Shown here: piece by piece, positions 13,415 to 13,708 of the stretch
Position numbering within the stretch: position 1 is the first letter of the stretch
Layout: every line of letters begins with the position of its first letter
Assembly: GCA_016839955.1 (NCBI GenBank)
Contig: JAEOTI010000060.1
Span: forward strand, 1 to 13,708
Source: Candidatus Hodarchaeota archaeon
Lineage (GTDB): Archaea > Asgardarchaeota > Heimdallarchaeia > Hodarchaeales > YT1-057
DNA: 13,708 nt
Direction: 5' to 3'
Made by a program: the position numbers and the translations under genes
Notes under the pieces: generated by a model
What the model saw: the letters and a program-made list of their open reading frames with translations, nothing else
What the model was told of the DNA's origin: nothing
The model's database searches: none

Positions 13415-13708
13415 TCAATCAAAATGATTGATATCTTGAGTTTTTTTTTGTGGAAAATATCTCAGAAGAAGCCAAAAAGCTATAAAAACGAAATTAAACA
13501 TCACAAAAAGATTATAATGAGCTTTAACCCAAGAACCGTTTTTTATGGCATGGTATAGCATTGTAATAATGAACATGAAAATAGTAACTTGATGAACTTC
13601 CCACGAAAAGGAGTGAAACGGAGGCCAAAAATGCTTGAACGAAATGTTACCGAGTGTGCGGCGAGAATGCGACGGTTTCTTTCCGAGGATGTCATCAACC
13701 CGATCGGC
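13415..13708 (-). CDS. C-terminal part of a membrane protein of unknown function (partial)
   Basis: The minus-strand frame is open from the window edge for 97 codons to TGA at 13417-13415. It begins with a charged segment (ADRVDDILGKKPSHSRRTLG), followed by FKHFWPPFHSFSWEVHQ and two clear membrane segments: VTIFMFIITMLYHAI (residues about 44-58) and YNLFVMFNFVFIAFWLLLRYF (about 67-87). It ends in a short polar tail. Hydrophobic and tryptophan-rich content in an ordered pattern, plus the same strand as the peptidase and oxidoreductase genes, support it as a real gene end. I do not recognise the family; some HS/HH-containing membrane hydrolases look similar, but this is weak. The first 90 bases of this stretch (13620-13708) are richer in G+C than the rest. 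Confidence 0.55.
   Translation of the reverse strand, partial: ADRVDDILGKKPSHSRRTLGNISFKHFWPPFHSFSWEVHQVTIFMFIITMLYHAIKNGSWVKAHYNLFVMFNFVFIAFWLLLRYFPQKKTQDINHFD

Noticed and set aside
13631..13708. Plus-strand gene start with GGAGG six bases before ATG
   Set aside because: The Shine-Dalgarno spacing is attractive, but only 26 codons are visible. The opposite strand has 97 open codons with an ordered two-helix membrane pattern and matches the direction of its neighbours. It cannot be fully excluded.

Overview
The window looks like a piece of an Asgard archaeal genome, AT-rich (roughly two thirds A+T by eye). An archaeal SecE/Sec61-gamma, Spt5 and L10/P0 run, an archaeal D-aminoacyl-tRNA deacylase (GEK1/DTD2 type) and TATA-like promoters point to archaea. 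A profilin-like actin-regulator gene and an SNM1/Artemis-type nuclease point to the Asgard lineage, perhaps the Heimdall side; the exact lineage is a guess. Several starts are TTG or GTG.

Layout. 1-1818 (minus): an SNM1-type nuclease followed by a helix-hairpin-helix protein that runs off the left edge and resembles archaeal MutS-related proteins; together they suggest a DNA-repair unit. 1819-2519: a gene-poor stretch with a GC-rich RNA gene at 2180-2330. 2520-4841 (plus): a large M48-type membrane metalloprotease. 4876-5241 (minus): profilin. 5582-7048 (plus): a Cys-rich orphan and D-aminoacyl-tRNA deacylase. 7052-8910 (minus): SecE, Spt5 and L10. 9105-9830 (plus): an RNase Z-like metallo-beta-lactamase. 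9839-10480 (minus): a winged-helix regulator. 10735-13325 (minus): a secreted M28 peptidase with calcium-type repeats and a Gfo/Idh/MocA oxidoreductase, 5 bp apart. 13415-13708 (minus): the C-terminal end of an unknown membrane protein.

The main discovery is the RNA at 2197-2318. It contains all five helices of an archaeal 5S rRNA, with the conserved loop C, the bulged A in helix II and the GUACUG/GGGAA loop-E region, but in circularly permuted order. Canonical helix I, whose strands are normally the two ends of 5S, is closed here by a five-base loop. The new ends lie in the dinucleotide bulge of helix III. They are extended by an 11-bp stem, a 3-nt bulge, a 4-bp helix and an opposing 3-nt bulge: the bulge-helix-bulge signature of the archaeal splicing endonuclease. 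Cutting at the standard positions and ligating would give a 122-nt circle, the normal size of 5S rRNA.

A second oddity is the L10 gene. Its frame is closed by TAA at codon 303, yet the same frame continues for 30 codons that encode the acidic tail and hydrophobic tip expected of archaeal L10, ending 3 bp from the convergent neighbour. Other genes here use TAA as a normal stop, so wholesale reassignment is unlikely. Sequence error, recent mutation or readthrough remain open.
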